Positions 61,150 through 64,000 of a DNA stretch of 64,000 bases are shown one piece after another (within the stretch, counting starts at the first letter, position 1; the number at the start of each line of letters is the position of its first letter). The DNA is from Polaromonas sp. JS666 (GTDB lineage: Bacteria; Pseudomonadota; Gammaproteobacteria; Burkholderiales; Burkholderiaceae_C): NCBI RefSeq assembly GCF_900103405.1, contig NZ_FNHX01000007.1, forward strand, positions 107,042 to 171,041, in the 5' to 3' direction. The notes beneath the pieces are model-generated. The model did not search any database. It saw nothing but the letters and a program-made list of their open reading frames with translations, and was not told where the DNA came from. The position numbers and the translations under genes are program-made.

Positions 61150-62253
61150 CTAGAACTCCTGCGGGAGGCTGCCGACATAGTCGCGCCGGATATTGACCGT
61201 GCTTTGCTGGCCCAGCGCTTCAAAGTGGCGGCGCAGCCAGCGTTTGGCCGCGCCCTGGCCCATTTCAAAGAGTTTTTCGATCATGGCGCCGTCGGCCGAC
61301 ATCTTGCTCGACGAGGGCAGGTTCTCCAGGGCCTCGCCGCCGTCGATGCGGTGCAGCAGCAGGCTTTTGTACTTCACGCCTTCCTGCAGGCGCCCGTCGG
61401 CCAGCAGGCGGTTGATGAAATCGATGGTACGCATCTGGGACAGCAGGCTGGCGTTAAAGGTCAGCTCGTTCACCCGGTCCATGATGTCGTGCGGCGTGTG
61501 GGGCACCTCGGGCCGCCGCAGCGGGTTGATCTGCACCACGATGATGTCGCGGCTGCTGCATTCGCTGATCAGGGGCAGCAGGGAAGGATTGCTGGAAAAT
61601 CCGCCGTCCCAGTAGGACTGGCCGTCAATTTCCACCGCCTGGAACAGCGTGGGCAGGCAGGTGGAGGCCATCACCGCCTGCAATGTCAGGCGTTTGCCCG
61701 AAAAGATTTCGGCCTGGCCCGTGTTCACATGGGTCGCGGACACAAAAGCCTTGGGCAGCTGCAAGGCGGCGACGGCGGGAAAATCGATTTCCGCCTGCAG
61801 CAGCTTGCGCAGGGGGTTGATGTCCAGCGGATTGGACTGGTAGGGCGAGAGCCATTGGCTCATGGCATTGTTAAAAAAGTTAGTACCCACTTTGTCGGAG
61901 GGCCAGCCACCCAGCAGCATCTTGCTGATGCCATCGGCCATGGAGCCCAGGCTGCCCATGGCGGCCACGCCTTGCCAGATCCGGGCCAGCGAGGCGCGGG
62001 CGGCCTCCCGGGGATTGGGCGTTCCACTGTTTTTGTGCGCGGCAACCGCAAATCCGTGCGCCAGTGCCACGGCATTGACCGCGCCCGCGCTGGCGCCGCT
62101 AATGCCGTCGAACTGGATGCGCTCGTCCTGCAGCAGGGCGTCCAGGACGCCCCAGGTGAAGGCGCCGTGGGAGCCGCCGCCCTGCAAGGCCAGGTTGACC
62201 CGGCGCTGGGAGGAGGGGTCGGGCGGCGAGGGGATTGGGGGCGGGGTGCTCAT
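61150..62253 (-). CDS. Patatin-like phospholipase family protein
   Basis: This 367-residue protein has the patatin fold: LALQGGGSHGAFTWGVLDALL near residues 22-42 with the oxyanion glycines, the nucleophile Ser in ISGASAGAVNAVALAHG (G-x-S-x-G) near 54-70, and the dyad Asp in YWDGGFSSNPSL near 205-216. RDIIVVQINPLRRPEVPHTPHDIMDRVNE and WLRRHFEAL are typical of the group often linked to polyhydroxyalkanoate-producing betaproteobacteria. It has no signal peptide. The lipid substrate is unknown. It is divergent from the tRNA cluster across 80 bp and converges with ung. Confidence 0.9.
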   Translation of the reverse strand: MSTPPPIPSPPDPSSQRRVNLALQGGGSHGAFTWGVLDALLQDERIQFDGISGASAGAVNAVALAHGFAVAAHKNSGTPNPREAARASLARIWQGVAAMGSLGSMADGISKMLLGGWPSDKVGTNFFNNAMSQWLSPYQSNPLDINPLRKLLQAEIDFPAVAALQLPKAFVSATHVNTGQAEIFSGKRLTLQAVMASTCLPTLFQAVEIDGQSYWDGGFSSNPSLLPLISECSSRDIIVVQINPLRRPEVPHTPHDIMDRVNELTFNASLLSQMRTIDFINRLLADGRLQEGVKYKSLLLHRIDGGEALENLPSSSKMSADGAMIEKLFEMGQGAAKRWLRRHFEALGQQSTVNIRRDYVGSLPQEF

Positions 62254-62288
62254 GAGGTATTTTTAATGCTTTTTGCGATACCCGGGGA

Positions 62289-62317
62289 TTCCGTCCGACA
62301 TAAAACCGTGGCATAAT
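62289..62317 (+). promoter_or_regulatory. Candidate promoter of the tRNA-tuf operon
   Basis: TTCCGT (62289-62294) and CATAAT (62312-62317) are separated by 17 bases, about 17 bases before tRNA-Tyr. It would drive the tRNA-Tyr, tRNA-Gly, tRNA-Thr and tuf transcript. Confidence 0.5.
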
Positions 62318-62333
62318 CCGAGGTTCGCTTGAA

Positions 62334-62419
62334 GGATGGGTGCCCGAGTGGCTAAAGGGGGCAGACTGTAAATCTGTTGGCTAACGCCTACGCTGGTTCG
62401 AATCCAGCCTCATCCACCA
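62334..62419 (+). tRNA. tRNA-Tyr (anticodon GTA)
   Basis: This is an 86-base class II tRNA with a long variable arm. The acceptor stem GGATGGG pairs with CTCATCC (one G-U), the anticodon GTA lies at 62368-62370, and the T-arm has GGTTCGAATCC. The CCA end is encoded at 62417-62419. It is the first gene of the tRNA-tuf cluster. Confidence 0.97.
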
Positions 62420-62519
62420 GATTTTTGTTGATTTTTGGCAAGCGGACAGTGCAAGGCAGTCGCGAAAAGCGGCTTTTGGGCTGTGAGTGGTTTGATGTGA
62501 GTTGAATTGGCAGAGCTGC

Positions 62520-62593
62520 GCGGGAGTAGTTCAATGGTAGAACCCTAGCCTTCCAAGCTAATGACGCGGGTTCGATTCCCGTCTCCCGCTCCA
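62520..62593 (+). tRNA. tRNA-Gly (anticodon TCC)
   Basis: This is a 74-base tRNA. Acceptor stem GCGGGAG pairs perfectly with CTCCCGC, the anticodon TCC lies at 62552-62554, the T-arm has GGTTCGATTCC, and the CCA end is encoded. It lies 100 bp after tRNA-Tyr. Confidence 0.97.
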
Positions 62594-62689
62594 CAAAGCC
62601 GCGGTTTTGTGGTGTTTGCGGGCTCTGTTGGTTGGTCTTGCGTTGGATTGCGGTGGGATTGAAGTCGTTTGACTTTTTGAAGAATTTAA

Positions 62690-62764
<75 letters not shown>

Positions 62765-62855
62765 ATTTTGAGCCGGCGCAGCATGCAAGGTGCTGCGACC
62801 GGCGGTAGTGATTCACTGGTTTTGTAACTCTTTATAAATTTCTGGAGTTGAAAAA

Positions 62856-64000
<1,145 letters not shown>

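Overview
The window looks like chromosomal DNA of a high-GC betaproteobacterium of the order Burkholderiales, most likely Comamonadaceae (a Polaromonas, Rhodoferax or Variovorax relative). The grounds are the tRNA-Tyr/tRNA-Gly/tRNA-Thr/tuf block at the right end, a GshA of the Acidithiobacillus/betaproteobacterial type, the hpf-ptsN-hprK group without a full sugar PTS, chorismate mutase between trpE and trpG, and the diaA-dolP neighbourhood. The assignment rests on gene content and order only. Nearly all of the sequence is ordinary core chromosome. No insertion sequence, prophage, CRISPR array or plasmid function was seen.

Layout. 1-3.9 kb: a partial MFS exporter and rsmI (-), then yraN, diaA and dolP (+), an envelope and replication-initiation neighbourhood also known from E. 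coli, closed by a bidirectional terminator. 3.9-8.6 kb: an NAD(P) dehydrogenase, pilU and pilT (-), divergent yggS, and a DUF3617 protein. 8.7-13.6 kb: an orphan amino-acid-type binding protein and an Lrp-type regulator divergent from a short-form PutA. 13.7-19.7 kb: kup, gshA, proA and holA (-). 19.8-22.3 kb: an Lrp regulator, ornithine cyclodeaminase and arginase, which together turn arginine into proline; they lie between holA and lptE-leuS, genes often adjacent elsewhere. 22.3-28.1 kb: lptE, leuS, exbD, exbB, dapB and bamE (-), then fur (+). 28.7-30.9 kb: a structured intergenic element, hprK, ptsN and hpf (-). 31.4-33.8 kb: a patatin-like lipase and corA with a long leader. 33.8-45.8 kb: an OsmC protein, a haloacetate-dehalogenase-like hydrolase, an NTF2-fold protein, pncC, pgpA, a phytase-type esterase, a LysR regulator with a small divergent gene, thiL, ybdK with a cation/proton antiporter, a Gcr membrane protein and apaG.

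45.9-53.3 kb: rpe and gph are separated by a three-gene signalling cassette: a REC-adenylate cyclase-Hpt fusion, a response regulator with an unusual N-terminus, and a CHASE3-PAS-PAS hybrid kinase. 53.3-61.1 kb: a chalcone-isomerase-like secreted protein and the tryptophan operon trpE, chorismate mutase, trpG, threonine aldolase, LysE-type exporter, trpD, trpC and ung. 61.1-64 kb: a second patatin-like protein, three tRNA genes and the first 381 codons of tuf.

The points most worth following up are the corA leader (a proline-rich upstream ORF ending 10 nt before corA, plus mutually exclusive hairpins), the cyclase phosphorelay cassette, the arginine-to-proline block with its own operator-like repeat, the structured element after fur, a two-copy dispersed repeat, and operator-like repeats in front of several divergent regulator/target pairs.
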